Positions 1-11,877 of a stretch of DNA of 64,000 bases are shown here, in pieces (the first letter of the stretch is position 1; each line of letters begins with the position of its first letter). This stretch comes from Gentiana macrophylla (Eukaryota; Streptophyta; Magnoliopsida; Gentianales; Gentianaceae): assembly GCA_026214975.1 (NCBI GenBank), contig CM047806.1, positions 55,321,947 to 55,385,946 on the forward strand. The letters are read 5' to 3'. The translations under genes and the position numbers were made by a program. Below the pieces are notes generated by a model. The model had not been told where the DNA came from, did not search any database, and saw only the letters and a program-made list of their open reading frames with translations.

Positions 1-250
1 AACAAATGGTTTTAGCCTTTTCTTGAGGAAGACTGGATATGCAACCGTATGGCCCTTGGCCTTTCATCCTAGTTTGACGCTTAGCGGCGGGTCGAGTGGA
101 CGACTCTTCTTCTCCCCTCTCTTCTTCTTCTTCTCCGGCGACTTTTTCACCAGGAGCAGTTGGAACTTCAGAAACCGTCTCCTCCGCCGATTCTTCTTCT
201 ATCGCAGCAATCTCTTCCCTATTTTGAGAATCGCTCTCACTACTAGACAT
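1..250 (-). CDS. N-terminal fragment of an unidentified acidic protein, open at the window edge
   Basis: An open frame of 83 codons begins with ATG at 250 and runs off the left edge of the window without a stop. It starts MSSSESDSQNREEIAAIEEE. The first 60 or so residues are rich in Glu and Ser, and a basic stretch (KRQTRMKGQG) follows. There is no recognisable domain. In this setting it is most likely the first ORF of a retroelement or a retroelement-associated protein, but a host gene cannot be excluded because only the N terminus is visible. I see no splice signal or promoter motif that would settle the question. The uninterrupted frame and strong composition bias make a coding origin likely; the function is unknown. 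Confidence 0.45.
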   Translation of the reverse strand, partial: MSSSESDSQNREEIAAIEEESAEETVSEVPTAPGEKVAGEEEEERGEEESSTRPAAKRQTRMKGQGPYGCISSLPQEKAKTIC

Positions 251-1599
251 GGAACTAAGAAAAGATGCAAGAAATAAATGCAAAAGAAAAAAATGAGAGG
301 AGTTTGAGCGAATTGGGGCTTACTTGTGTTTTTACGATAAAGAGAGAGATGATAATGGCAAATGAGAGAATCTGAGTCAGGGCTCCTTTTATGCTTGTGA
401 AATCTTCTAAATGATTTGAAAAAGGCGATTTGGGAGGCGCGATTATAAGGTGTGTAACGCGAGAATCAAGGGTAGTGGGGTGATAAAACGGCCGTTTCGC
501 ACTCATTAATGCTAGTACAAGTGTGACGTCATCCTACGACGGATTTACATCGGGTAGAAAACAGCGGTATTTCCGCCTAAGGAAGATCGAATGTCGAAAA
601 GATTATTCAAATTTTCAGATCCGACCTCAGCTTTCGAGATGAGCTTCCCTCCGATCTGGGGGGATTATGACGATACGGGATTTCACCCCTCCGCGTGGAA
701 TAATCTGATTGGTCCAGCTGGCGTGTGGAAAAGTCTACGCTGATGACCCACATCGGATCGAATGCTATGCATACCAGTGAAGACCGCAATGACAGGCAGA
801 TTGTGCGAGTGTCCCACCTCGATCACCCATGTCGGTATACCTCGAGTCGATGCCAAGACTTCCAGTTCAGACACTCAGGCCCGCCGCCCAGCAGGTTACT
901 TGGGCAGGAGGGCAAGGCCCATTTAAGGGTATTTATGTCAATAGATCTAACCGCCCTAAACTTAGGGCAGAAGAAGGACATGTGCCTATAAATACATCAT
1001 TCCAGGAACTATGTAAGGCTTGATTCCTGGACATTAGACAGGATACGTAGGCAATCCAAGATACATTCTTGGACTCAGCCATAAAACACCAAAAACACCA
1101 TCTTTTACACAGTTACAGCCGTTCGATTCCTTTACAGCTCATCTTTAGATTACACGTGACCCAGATTTATCGGTGTTGCATTATTCAGCATCATCACCTC
1201 TGTACATTTTACTTCCTCAATATATGTTCCCGACCATATATTCGTTTGACGACTCTGATGTATCCCAAATATGTGTATTATTCGACATGTGTGGTATATG
1301 ATAGTTACACATTTTATCTATCCATGTGACCTATCTGTGAATAATTTGTACAATAAAATCTTCTATAGTATATGCCTGCTGTCTTAGCTAATTTGTGTAG
1401 AATGCAATATGATAATCTTTAATATAAATCATGATGTTTCATGGTAACATACTTGCTTCTAAGATTACAATACATACCTTTCTTTTAGTATATATATAAT
1501 TTCCAATACTATGTTTTCGAAAGGTGTTTAGTAAATGTACTATATTGCATTTAAATATTTTGGTATTAAAATGTTACAGTTGTTAAAAGGTCGGTCCAT
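251..1599. other. Non-coding stretch with a TATA box and LTR-like promoter features
   Basis: No coding frame here is convincing. On the plus strand a TATAAATA box lies at 987-994, after a moderately GC-rich block and before a pyrimidine-rich leader. This arrangement resembles the U3/R part of a plant LTR. No paired LTR, primer site or target duplication was found, so the assignment is tentative. 1180-1600 is AT-rich with nothing recognisable. Confidence 0.3.
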
Positions 1600-3961
1600 G
1601 TGAACATATATTATGCTAAGTGAAATTGATTTGGACAGATTATTGAGGAGCAGCTCGTGGCTTTTGAGAAAAGATACAGTGCTGATTCATAGTATTAAAA
1701 GCAGAAGATTTGCAGCCTTATTTGCTGATCCTTGGCAAATCAACTTATTCAGCATGCGCAATTGACCCGAGTTCTACCCCTACTCCCTATAAATAGCCAC
1801 TTATATCAACCATGGATTGTATCAGTTGAATCACATAGCAATCCAACATTTTCATACTTTTCAAAAGTCCTTCTTTTTGGTTGAGTCTGAGAGTGTGGGC
1901 AAAGGAGGTTGAGTATCTTGTGAAGATAGTGACTGATCTGAAGCTACTGCATTGGAGGAAGAGCAGTTCATCCAATAGCTCCTGGTTCAGGATCAGTGAA
2001 GGTGAAATTCTGAGGTTCTTCTTGTGTAGAAGGTACTCAGAATTGCCCTTTTTATGTTGTTAAATTTTTGCCCCTGTATTGCTTGTGTTGATACTATGTC
2101 TTAGTCTCAATTAGTTTACTTGTGTAGTATTTAATTGAGTCTATTGTGTTTTAATTTCTCCTTGATTCAAGTCTTGGTCTTAGTGTGTGTAAAATGACAT
2201 CAGCATCAGGATCTGAATCTCTAGAATTCTCTTGCTAGAGAAGTTCTGTGCAGTGGAAGACTGCCTCCAGATTGCTGAAATCTGATTAGTGTGGCCTTTT
2301 ACACACCATAGTCAAGCCTGAAAAAGGACTAATCAAAGGTGTCAGGTTTGCGTAACCTGTTGATCCGTGTTTATTCCTTTACTTGTTATTTTATCATATT
2401 TTCAGTCTCTGACTCAAACTCTGAGTTTAGTGCTGTAATTCTGCAATTCCTGTGCTTGGCTTTGCTACTAATAAAATTGATAAATCTACACTATTTGGTG
2501 CCTTGCACGAACACCATACTGCACTCTTGATCATCGGCATTGTATCTGTTCACTGAATTATTAAGTACTGCACCTGTTGTGTACACTTGGTCTTTTGTGC
2601 ATCTAATCTTGCTGTGCTGCTTGGCTGAATCTTGCACATTCTGGTTCTTGACATCTGCTGCATACCTTGATATATCTGCACTTGAACACCACTGTTTTCT
2701 GTGCTTTCAACTTGATGTGCATTCATACTTGCAGAAGTTGTACAGTCTGAATCCCTGTGCATTCAAATTTGTTGCACCTGTTAAACATTAACCTGTCCAC
2801 TCTGTTTGAACTTGAATCTTCACCTTTGTGTGATCTGGTGCATTGGATTCTTGCTAAGTTCAAAGCTGAAACCTGCTGATCCTACTGATTTTGTTTGCTA
2901 CATCCTGTGCCAAACCTACTGGTTGGCACCTTGCTGAACTTGGTGTCTACTGCCATCTGTTTGAGCTTTATAATTGATCTGCTGGACTTGTAAACCAAGT
3001 CCAAACCTGCTGCAAAGTTTTTTTTGATCTGTTCCAGCTGTGTATATTTAGCTATAGACATTAGTTGTAGTAAACTGAACTTTGTATTCAGTCTGCATAA
3101 GGTCCAGGTTCGATAATCTTGGTGTATTCATCTTGATTATCACTCCTCAATCCTAGACTGATAGTTCAGTCTTGTTTTTCCTTCTGTACATCTGTTGTAA
3201 TCAGAACTTGATCAACCTTGTTTTTCTTTCTGATCAACAGTTGCAATAGCACTTTCTATATGATCCTTTAAGCCTTCTCTTGAATTTGTCTTTCTGTATT
3301 AACTTGACCTGAACTTTGTTCTTGGACTTGTATATTCTGTTTAATTTTATTCAAGTATTATATCTGCTCAATTTGTGTTCAGTGTTTGCTGAAATAGTAT
3401 AATTGGTTCTGGACTTGAACATTTTTTAATACATTCTGTATTAGCCCTTGTAATATAAGCTTTTTCTGAACATGATCTTTTGAATAACAGCCTTGGTACT
3501 TTATTCTTGATCTATCCTTTAATCTGTAGTGGTTCCTTGTTAATAAACTTTTTGGTTAACCTGTTGTGACGTTTTCTAACCGTTACTAAAAGTAAAAAGC
3601 TCATCGTTTAAATCAGTCTGCATATTGCGCAATACTCAATTTAGTTGACTGAATATTTGATTAAATCTAAAGCTTATCTGCAATCCTTTTTGGTTACACC
3701 TCAAGCTGCTTAATTTGATTTGTTTAATAACTTGTGTTGATCTTTTAACACAACTTGCAAACGTGCTTAATCGTTTTGATCACACATTAATCACATCACC
3801 TTGATCACTAAGGTTTTTATGACACAAGCAAATAGTTAATTAAGTGAGCTTCCGCACTTAGTTACTAGTACTTGTGTTATGTTCGTAAAAGAGTTTAAAA
3901 ATCATGTACACTCTATTCACCCCCCCTCTAGAGTGTTTATTGCGCCTATATCGATCCAACA
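1600..3961 (+). repeat. Copia-type (SIRE/Maximus-like) LTR; right end clear, left end not resolved
   Basis: The right end reads ATTCACCCCCCCTCTAG, then about 25 bp more, and stops at CGATCCAACA. That is the typical 3' end of plant SIRE-like copia LTRs and matches the style of the LTR of element A in this window. A TATAAATA box at 1788-1795 fits a U3/R promoter. The left boundary near 1600 is a guess: no TG start with a target repeat matching GACTG (3962-3966) was found. About 2400-3550 is T/C-rich and built of variants of short words around CTTG and CTGTT. It may be a solo LTR or a truncated element. Confidence 0.5.
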
Positions 3962-5036
3962 GACTGGTCATTGCCCTCTGGTCTAATAAGTATTTCACAC
4001 TCTGATGTCTGTCTTGATGATGAATTCTCCTCCTTGGATGTAATGTCTCCACTTAGTGACTGCCATGATAAAATCCATAAGCTCATTTTTCATAAGGAGA
4101 CAACACCAGATCCCTAGGTTTAAAGGCCTTGCTGAGTTATGATACATGTCTTCCCTCCTGATGTAACACAGCTCCTACACCATACTGGCAAGCATTAGTT
4201 TCTATGTAAAATGGAATTGAAACATCTCGTAGTACTAACATTGGATAGCTACATAATTCCAACTTCAAATTATGAAATGCCAATTCAGCCTATGAATTCT
4301 AGATAAACACTTCCTTCTTCAGTAACTCAGTCAATGGTCTGGCAATTATTCCATACTGTTTGATAAATCTTCTATAAAGCCCTGTTAACCCCAAGAACCC
4401 TCTCAGCTCAGTAATGTTCATTGGTGTAGGCCATTGCTTCACTGCTTTTATCTTTTCTGCTTCAACTTGAACTTTACCATCTTGTATTACATGGACTAAG
4501 TATCCCACTTGAGTCAGAACAAATGAGCATTTGCTGGTTTTTGCATACATTTTGTGCTTCCTCAACAAATGCAAAACTAGCTCTATGTGTTCCAAATGTG
4601 AGTTCTAATTAGGGCTATATATTAGGATGTCATCAAAAAACACAAGTGCAAACTTCCTTAGGTATGGCTTCAGTATTCCATTCATGCATTTCTGGAATGT
4701 AACAGGTGCATTAGTCAATCCAAAGGGCATTACCCTATATTCATAGTGGCCTTCATTCTGATTTGGTGAAATCCATACCTCAAATCTATTTTAGTAAAGT
4801 ATTTGACAGCTCTCAATTCATCCAACAACTCATCAATGATAGGAATAGGGAACCTATCCTTGACATTGTGTTCATTCAACTTTATGTAATCTACACACAG
4901 TCTCCACCCTCCATCTTTCTTTCTAACCGACAACATGGGTGAGGCATCAAGGCTGTTACTTGGTTGTATCACACCCGGTTTTAACATATCTTCAATCATT
5001 TCCTCAATCTCCCTTTTAAGTTGGTGGGGTACCTAT
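3962..5036 (-). pseudogene. Decayed Ty3/gypsy reverse transcriptase-RNase H fragment
   Basis: Read on the minus strand, the fragment runs from the RT fingers to early RNase H. Visible motifs in order are [49 protein letters not shown], the active-site box as FFDDIL (YxDD-type), LRGFLGLTGLYRRFIKQYG, and an RNase H trace HQSVKYLLDQR next to the LTR that ends at 3961. Known RT enzymes of this type copy element RNA to DNA in the virus-like particle. This copy is dead. A frame break lies near 4730, a stop follows the FFDDIL segment near 4607, and gag, protease, integrase and LTRs are absent. It is cut on the left by the copia LTR and on the right by the family-B LTR at 5037, so it is older than both. 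Confidence 0.85.
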
Positions 5037-5468
5037 TGTTGGAAGTAGCGCACGAAAGACAATTTCTGTAATTGTTTTTATAATTAATAAATGACAGATG
5101 TATTCTCATCTTATTATTTGCTTCGTGCATATAAGTAATACACTGCTAAAAACCCCAAGTCGTATCATATGTAGCCATATAACTTAGTGTGTTTCACACA
5201 TAAGGATTAAGTTTATGGTGATACACTTGAAATGTTAGTCCGTGGTGAACTTAATCAAAGTATGGGGTCTATTGATTAAACCACCATTAATGCGCCCAGA
5301 ACACTTTATGGTGTGACCGTCTTATCCAGACCGTCGATATTGGTTATCTAAGTGGGGCATTTATATATGATGTAGTCATATAGGACTTGACCGATTTAAT
5401 CCGTATTTCTCATATAATTCCGTGATTGAGAAATCTCATTAAATCACAAGATGGTCATATATGGATTA
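5037..5468 (+). repeat. Family-B copia LTR (B1), left part
   Basis: It starts TGTTGGAAGTAGCGCACGAA and aligns along its length with the family-B LTR at 38042, including the shared block AATGCGCCCAGAACAC and the palindrome-rich ATTTATATATGA segment. At 5468 it is cut by element A. It resumes at 35057-35062. Removing A joins GGATTA to ACCGTTAATC, and that join aligns with the uninterrupted LTR near 38470. Confidence 0.85.
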
Positions 5469-7236
5469 TGTTGGTCCTTGGGAAAGGCTAACACAAGTTT
5501 AGAGGGGGGGGGGGTGAATAAACTTGTCACCAAAAACTAATCTCGAAGTGGAAAAGCCCCAGGAGGCGAGTTTCTTTGAAACTCAAAGCGATCTTCGATT
5601 CGATTTTGTTCTGTCCCTTAACTTTGTGCGGAGTTCGATTAGCTCAATCGAATATAAATCAATACTGATTTATATTTAGTCTTGTTAACTGGCAGCGGAT
5701 AAGTAATAGCCTTTAACACTAGGTAAATTAGTTTCTGTATGAAAACCAAGTAAATATAGCTATAATGAAATAAGTGAATGCATAAAGTAAATAGACAAGA
5801 ATTATAGAGGTTCCAGGTGGTGTAATCCTGTCAATCCTCTCTTCCCCTGTGATGCGGAGGAAAATTCCACTAGAACTTCTTTGAGATGGCCCGGTTACAA
5901 AAAGTTCTAAACTGATAGTCCTTGACTAATCCCTAGCTTCACTATCTAAACACTTGTAGAGCAGGTAGGATTCTTTGTTCTTCAACCTGCTTGAACCATC
6001 GGTCCTTGAAGGGTAGAATTGCCTCTTCACCACTCATCACAAAAACACAGTCTTTCCGATCGCACTCAACTATCCTTCACACCTTCTTGGTGTTTCATGA
6101 TCTAGACCTTTGATAAAATCAAAGTTGAGACTTTGAATCAATAACTATGATTCAATTGTGATTTGAGCTTTTCTTCTGGATGATTAATTTAAGCACGGCT
6201 CTGTATTTCTTCAAATGTTAGATCTTGAATCTGCTTGAATATGCTTGAACACTTTGAAGAAATTTCTTGATCTTGCAATTAAGTACTTAGCAGGTATTCT
6301 TTTGGATTTGGCTTTCCCCCTCAGTTTGATCTTTCTTGACTAGATAGATTCCTTTTAAATTTTCTTGATTTATTATCATATGCCTGCTCTTTTTTTTTGA
6401 TGTTGTAGATGTAGTCTATTTATAGGGGTTCATTCAATGTTCATCCTGCTTGTAACGGCTATATTTTCTGACCGTTCTGCTGTGTCAGTACTTCATCCAA
6501 TGAAATTGCTTTCTTTATAACATTCGACTGTACGATCAGTTTGTTGGATGGCTGACTCATAAAACTGAGTTTCCTTATCAGTTTTATACTGAGTTTTTCT
6601 TATGTCAGTTTCCTAACTGACTTGGAGCATTAACTGATATTTTACTCTTCTTCAAATATCAGTACTCCAGTTTTCATCTGATTATAATTGACTTAATCAG
6701 AGTACACCATGATTCATTATCATCTAAGAATTCATTGTCCTCATGATTCTTAGGTCTTCATACATGATCTATAAAGTCAGTTCAGGTCACCATAATCTTG
6801 CCTGAAGTCTAACTTTACAGTCTCGGCTTATAATCTTCATAACTGAGTTTGAACCCTCAGTTCTTCATTCTCCAATAACTGAGTCTGTGTCCCTCAGTTC
6901 TTCAATCTTATAGATAAGCCAACCGAGTCTGTAACTCTCAGCGAACTTATCTTCTTCAATCTTCTGTTGGTGTGCTCTGTTGTCAGTTTCTTGTAGAATC
7001 TCAGCTAGATTAAATCTCAGTTTCTTCATTTCTCAGTTCCAGCCTAGAACTATTACAGTGCTTGTCTTATTAACTTATACAAATATCGGACTCTTATAAA
7101 TCCTATACATTGATATATAGACTTCTTTTTGCTTTGCACTATAACAGCTAGTTATGACACTTCATCAAATGGGGTTAAGAGCAATTAACAAACTAAGTGA
7201 TGAATCATCATCAAAACATAAATTTTATTTTCAAAA
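5469..7236 (-). repeat. Element A, 3' LTR
   Basis: This is a 1.77-kb copy of the LTR at 33298-35056, near identical apart from small indels (for example a longer G run near 5506). On the minus strand it ends with the C-rich ATTCACCCCCC motif and ACCAACA, typical of SIRE-type copia LTRs. It begins TTTTGAAAATAAAA next to the purine tract, while the 5' LTR begins TGTTGGAAATAAAA, so the terminal TG is degraded in this copy. Confidence 0.9.
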
Positions 7237-7250
7237 ATTTCCCCCCTTTT
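7237..7250 (-). other. Polypurine tract of element A
   Basis: On the minus strand AAAAGGGGGGAAAT lies directly upstream of the 3' LTR, the expected position of the plus-strand primer in an LTR retrotransposon. Confidence 0.8.
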
Positions 7251-7409
7251 GATGATGTCAATACCCTCCTTAAAAGCAATGCAAAAAGATAAAAGACAAA
7301 ATGCAGTAAATAGCACAATGAACTGAGAAACTGAAACTTTATTTGATAACTGAGCTTAAACAAGTAATAAAATACAACATGATAAAAAGAACTGGAAGAT
7401 AGTTTCTTT

Positions 7410-8234
7410 TTACTTGGAAGATAGAGAAGGTTGATTATCATAATTTTCCGCAACAGTTCTCATTTCATCATTTGTGGCTGAATGTTCAATTCCATGAATA
7501 CTTGCCCAAATGTTCCATGATTGAGATAGATTGTTCTTCTTGAAAAATTTGCTTTTGAATAGAACTGCAAATGTAAAGACTGATGTCCTTAGTCTTTCAT
7601 TGGTGGCTGTTCTCAGTAGATTTTGAACAAATACAGGTTCAGCATTTTCAATTTTCTCTGAAGCTCTATCTAAAGTGCCATTTGCTTCCCATTTCTTTAG
7701 TTTATTCCAATAGTACACGAGTATCTTTTGCATGTGTAGAAATGTTTCAAGAGATTCTTCTTTTGATACTCCTTCTCTCTCTGGTAAGTTCTTGAATAGA
7801 TTTTAGAGACGAGAATCTAGACCAACTCTTTTGTCAGTTGATTCTGAGTATTTAATAATCAGTTTCATCTCATCATCAGTAAAATCTCCTCTTGCTTTCT
7901 TCAGTTCACTCATCTTATCATCAACATTTGTGAGGGCTTGTGGCATTTCAGCTGCATGGACTTTTAAGATATCCAAACTTTCCCCCTTATTGACATCATC
8001 TTTGTTGATCAGGCTTTTGATGTAAGCATTCAGTGTATGTTGGGTTGATGCCAATATGGTTTGAGCCACAACAGAGTCCTTAATGCCCTGTTCCATTAAA
8101 GACATTCTATCGACTAGATTATTTAGAATACCTTCCCATCTGTCTTGAGTTTCATTTTTCCTTGTGACATGCTCAGTGGTTGTTTTCTGAATCTCAAGCA
8201 GAGTGGTTTGACAGTTGTCATTCACAGTGTCCAT
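7410..8234 (-). pseudogene. Element A extra 3' ORFs: helical, hydrophilic segments
   Basis: Two open segments on the minus strand, 8234-7803 (143 codons) and 7733-7410 (107 codons), are separated by a stop and a short gap. The first is rich in Glu, Asp, Lys and Thr with heptad-like leucines and isoleucines (GILNNLVDRMSLMEQGIKDS), suggesting a coiled coil. The second has IENAEPVFVQNLLRTATNER and is mixed charged. Neither shows a known catalytic motif, signal peptide or transmembrane segment, so an envelope function is not supported. They continue the reading direction of 30220-31450, beyond the C insertion, and were probably one long protein that has since decayed. SIRE-type elements often carry an ORF between pol and the 3' LTR; this position fits. 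Confidence 0.5.
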
Positions 8235-8387
8235 TTTCTTTTCAAGCTTGGTTCGTTCATCTTGACTGGCTTCTAAGGATTTTAAAACTTTTCCGAATAA
8301 GCTTTTGTCATCGTTTTGAATTCTCAGTATCTCATTGTGATAATACCTAATGAGATCAACTTGAGTAGGTACATCTTGTGAATTTCC

Positions 8388-8980
8388 TCATTGTTTCTCT
8401 TTTCCTTTGCTTGTCCCAGCCTCAGTTGGTTTAGGTGAGATAACAACTTGCTTCAGTTTTTCTCTAAATTCAGCTGATTGTCTTTTCTCTTCAGACTGTT
8501 TCTCAGCTTCCTCCAATCTTGATGAATCAACATCTTTTGTGGGTGACAGATGTACTTCAGGTTCATCATCTGATTCTTCTCTAGGTATGTCTGCCAAGGT
8601 TCTTGCTATTTCAAGTGTGGATTTATCAGTGGGAGATTGGTAGCCTCCTTCTGCTTCTTTGTCCAGCTGAGTTTCAAATAAACTTTCAGAACTTGAACTT
8701 CCACTGCTTTCACCAGAACTACTAGAGTCTTCAGTGATTATCTAGTTTCATTTGCGATTTCCTTTTCTTGTATAGAGGCAAGAATCCCTTTTTGTAGGTC
8801 AGGATCTTCCTCAAAGTCATCATCAACATTCTTCTTAGAACTTCCACTGGCTATGGCTTTCTTCCAATGATGATTTCTGATCAGCGCATAACCTTGATTT
8901 ATGAATTCGTCGGTATTGATTATCTCCATTAAACTTGTAATGTTGTAAAGATTGAATACCCATTCCTCAATAATCTCCAT
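8388..8980 (-). pseudogene. Element A extra ORF fragments, Ser/Glu-rich
   Basis: Minus-strand open segments 8980-8738 and 8597-8388 are separated by stops. The upstream one contains IIEEWVFNLYNITSLMEII and a run of acidic residues (VDDDFEEDPDL); the other is highly charged (SRLEEAEKQSEEKRQS). No family is recognised. The composition matches the neighbouring segments of element A, and the order suggests pieces of the same former long ORF. Confidence 0.4.
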
Positions 8981-9115
8981 TTCTGCACGCTGACTTCTTT
9001 GATTTTCTATGGAACTGAACTTCCAAGTTCTATATCTTTGCAGTCGCTCATAGTCAGCTTTGATAAGTTCTGTATGATCAGATGGGGATTTGAATGGTGT
9101 GAGGGTGTCCTCTGA

Positions 9116-9520
9116 TTAATGTGTGACCTCATGATCTTCTTCTTGAGTAGGAACGTCAATTTGCATGGGATCATTAGTTTGCATAAGATTGGTTCTGTTG
9201 ATTTCTCCCTCAGCAGTGTTTGGGACAACTGATGTTTCTTTTTCAATATCAGAAACTGAGATTGTAGTCTCAGTTTGCAAAACTTTTTCACCTACATCTT
9301 CTTCAACGGCTTGTCTTTCACTTTGCTCAGGTTCCAATTCAACAACTGGAACTTCTTTCGTTGAGTGTTCAGTGGGTTCAACTTCATGAACTTGTTCATC
9401 CAACTGAATGATCTTGGTTGATTCCGCTTCAGCTTCATCCTCCTTTTCTTCAGTTTGAGGTGCTGAAAATTCTTTAGCAGTTTCCTCTTGTTCCAAACTG
9501 GGTATAGTTTCTTGGGGAGT
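9116..9520 (-). pseudogene. Element A extra ORF, acidic part downstream of the C insertion
   Basis: This minus-strand frame is rich in Glu, Thr and Val (EEKEDEAEAESTKIIQLDEQ) and stops at 9116. It continues, in frame, the ORF at 30220-30836 once element C and one GGAGT duplicate are removed: the junction reads Lys-Ser-Thr-Pro followed by Gln-Glu-Thr. C therefore landed in an open frame. The low-complexity acidic composition gives no functional clue. Confidence 0.6.
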
Positions 9521-9847
9521 TGATGAATCCGTATTTTATGGGATTTTTGTGTGCTAATTATATATCTATTTTGTCGGGAGATGCTCTGTTTCGGGTATAT
9601 TTTGATTGATTTTCAGAATTTGGAAGCTCGAGAGAGATGTTGGAAGATTTTGCGACTTACAAAACGGATTTTGGAGTTTTGTGGGAGATTGAAGAAAAAC
9701 AGCTCTTAAAGAATTCAGAGTTTCACATTTCGCCTATACCAGGGATCTCAACTGTTAAAGAAAAAACAAAGTGTCGAAGCCAACAATGGAATTTTACTAT
9801 TTTATTCACATCGGGTTATTATTATTAAAAGGACCATTTATTATTAC

Positions 9848-9880
<33 letters not shown>

Positions 9881-10863
9881 GGAACTTTTAATAATAAATT
9901 GGGCTTGGCCCATGTACGCACGCTACTTGAGTAGCAACAGATGGCATATTAGATATTGGATTATTTTAGGTTTGAGAAAATAGGAGGAGAGGAATAGTAG
10001 GTTGGACGAAAAATAAAAATAAAAGGCTGCGCATAATGTGATCGCCAGCAACCTTTTTTCTTCTTTGATTTTTGCATTGCTGAGGTACAAATTTTGCTTT
10101 ATTCTTATTCTATTTTTATGAGTAGTTAGTTTTTCTATCCAGTTGATTGATTATTGAACCCTCAATCTTGTATGGTTGTGAGATCTAAATGTTTTTCTCC
10201 TCGTTGATTATTAGTAGTTGTCTATTTTACGATTTCACAATATAAGATTATAATTATTCATCTAGTTGTTGGCGGCGCGATAGTTAAGCGATTATTTTGA
10301 TCTAGTACCAAAATCCATCTTAGGCGGTTGCCATAAAAGATTGGATTTTTAGTGGTAAACAACACATTGTATCTGCGGTTCAGTAGCCGTAGAATTCCCT
10401 GTTATGGAAATAGATAATCTAGGTTAAAATTAGTCGGTTGGATTAATACTTTGAATTGGGTCTCTCAAATCTTAATGCTTCCGGGATTCCAAACTCTTAT
10501 GACCGTGTTCAGGAGTGTCTCGGTTAGAGAATAATTAATGACCGTGTCTTGATTATCGAATTTAGGAGAGATTGGTCACTTGGCGGTTGTCGGTGACTAT
10601 AACCAATTTATTAATAATTTAACGAGTCATGCTTGAATCAATGATCAATCGTAGGAATTGAGGGAAATAGTTAATTAATTTGGAACTTTCCTTCGTTTAT
10701 TTTCATTTCTTTTTAGGAAATAGTAAAAAAACCAAATATCTTTTCTTTTTACGAGTTTTAGGAGAAATAAATTCACCGTTCCCTGTGGGTTCGACCCCTA
10801 CTTCTACTATACTTGCTATAGAGGTTGTAGGTGATTTATCTTTGGTGGTTTGACGGCCCACCA
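9521..10863 (+). repeat. Element C, LTR 1 (outer 5' LTR)
   Basis: It runs from TGATGAATCCGTATTTTATG to GGCCCACCA. An (ATT)n microsatellite at about 9840-9880 differs in length among the three LTR copies. It is followed by the primer site at 10869-10886. Short ATG-initiated frames inside (for example 9637-9828) are shared by the copies but diverge by indels and are not considered coding. Confidence 0.9.
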
Positions 10864-10868
10864 AATTT

Positions 10869-10886
10869 TGGCGCCGTTGCCGGGGA
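10869..10886 (+). other. Primer-binding site of element C (tRNA-Asp type)
   Basis: TGGCGCCGTTGCCGGGGA lies five bases after the LTR end. This 18-mer is the well-known primer complement used by Athila/Tat-like plant elements. Confidence 0.85.
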
Positions 10887-10963
10887 ACGGTGTTAAATGA
10901 TTTATTTCTTTTGAAATTTTGTATATAGTTTTGTTTTGTTTTGTGTTGCCCTTGTTTGCAAGC

Positions 10964-11806
10964 ATGTCAGGTTACAACTACACAAGCTCTATGGTGAATC
11001 ATGATTATTACGGATACCGGGTGAACAACCTGTATGAGGAGAGATATTATCAAAGTCAGCCGCACCATCAGAATTTGGGCTACACCTCTACTTTCCAGTT
11101 GCCTAGTCAACAAGGAGGGTCAATTCTGAATTCGGGTAATACATTTCAAGAACTTGTGAAGACTTTTTCTACAAGTATTGCACAAATGATCCAAACAGAG
11201 ATGATGCCTCTTCAACAAAAGTGGAAGCATGATATTCAAGAGTTGGTACAAGAGACTTCACAATTTAGAGAAGAGCATGTCGCCTGGGTCCAGAATATGC
11301 AGAATCAAATTGGCGAGCTGAAAACTGCAGTGGATCGGCTTAAAGAACAAAAGTTAAAAACATCCTCTCCTCCAATATGGTATGACGATGAAGACGACTG
11401 TCCTAAGATTGATCCAACACCAGATATTAATAATGATGATGACCAAGAAAATGGTGAAGAAATTCACCCGGGGTGGGAGAAGTTAGCGGATGATTTGTCC
11501 AATCATCAAAAAGAAAATCACCCGAAGGTAATCACGATTGAGGAGCCGTTGGAGCCAAAAAGTGTTGAGATGACCGTGGACATGCGAGTGAGCAAGAAGG
11601 AAGTAGTCTTCCCACTGGATCACTGTATTATGAACTGGGATGTGGAAGCTCCAAATCCGGTTCAGATTTTCTTGGGAAGATACTTCATAAAAGTGCCTAG
11701 AGCCAAGGCACGACGGATTCTACATCGAGATGAGATGGATGGCTCATATTCTGAATATTCGTTGAAGAACCATGCAAGGAAAACTATTCCATTTGACAAT
11801 GGATAG
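10964..11806 (+). CDS. Element C ORF: Tyr-rich, coiled-coil, gag-like protein with a retropepsin-like tail
   Basis: This is an intact 280-codon frame. I start it at the ATG at 10964; the frame stays open upstream only from a TTG. Residues 1-55 are rich in Tyr, Asn and Ser (MSGYNYTSSMVNHDYYGYRV). Residues about 65-135 form a probable coiled coil (TEMMPLQQKWKHDIQELVQE). An acidic linker follows (WYDDEDDCPKIDPTPDINND). The last 80 residues contain APNPVQIFLGRYFIKVPRAK, which resembles the ILGRPFL block near the C terminus of plant Ty3 retropepsins and the CPIILGRAFI block of element E here. The catalytic D-T/S-G motif is absent, so it should not be an active protease. Likely role: a structural gag-type protein of a parasite element. 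A second copy lies at 26561-27402. Confidence 0.7.
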   Translation: MSGYNYTSSMVNHDYYGYRVNNLYEERYYQSQPHHQNLGYTSTFQLPSQQGGSILNSGNTFQELVKTFSTSIAQMIQTEMMPLQQKWKHDIQELVQETSQFREEHVAWVQNMQNQIGELKTAVDRLKEQKLKTSSPPIWYDDEDDCPKIDPTPDINNDDDQENGEEIHPGWEKLADDLSNHQKENHPKVITIEEPLEPKSVEMTVDMRVSKKEVVFPLDHCIMNWDVEAPNPVQIFLGRYFIKVPRAKARRILHRDEMDGSYSEYSLKNHARKTIPFDNG

Positions 11807-11877
11807 TTGAGGTACCAATGTCTAGCCAAAGACATTAAAGAAAGACGCTTGTGGGGAGGCAACCCAAAGAAAATAAT

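Noticed and set aside
1577..1600. TGTTAAAAGG as the start of the first copia LTR
   Set aside because: The preceding bases do not match GACTG after the LTR end at 3961, and no other copy is available to confirm the border.
7410..9520. Envelope gene of element A
   Set aside because: The position suits an env-like ORF, but no signal peptide, transmembrane helix or glycoprotein pattern is visible; the sequence is hydrophilic and coiled-coil-like.
10919..10963. Hydrophobic signal-peptide-like extension (YIVLFCFVLPLF) before the element C ORF
   Set aside because: It starts from a TTG and lies in the T-rich leader between primer site and ATG. The ATG at 10964 is the better start, and the same leader is in copy 2.
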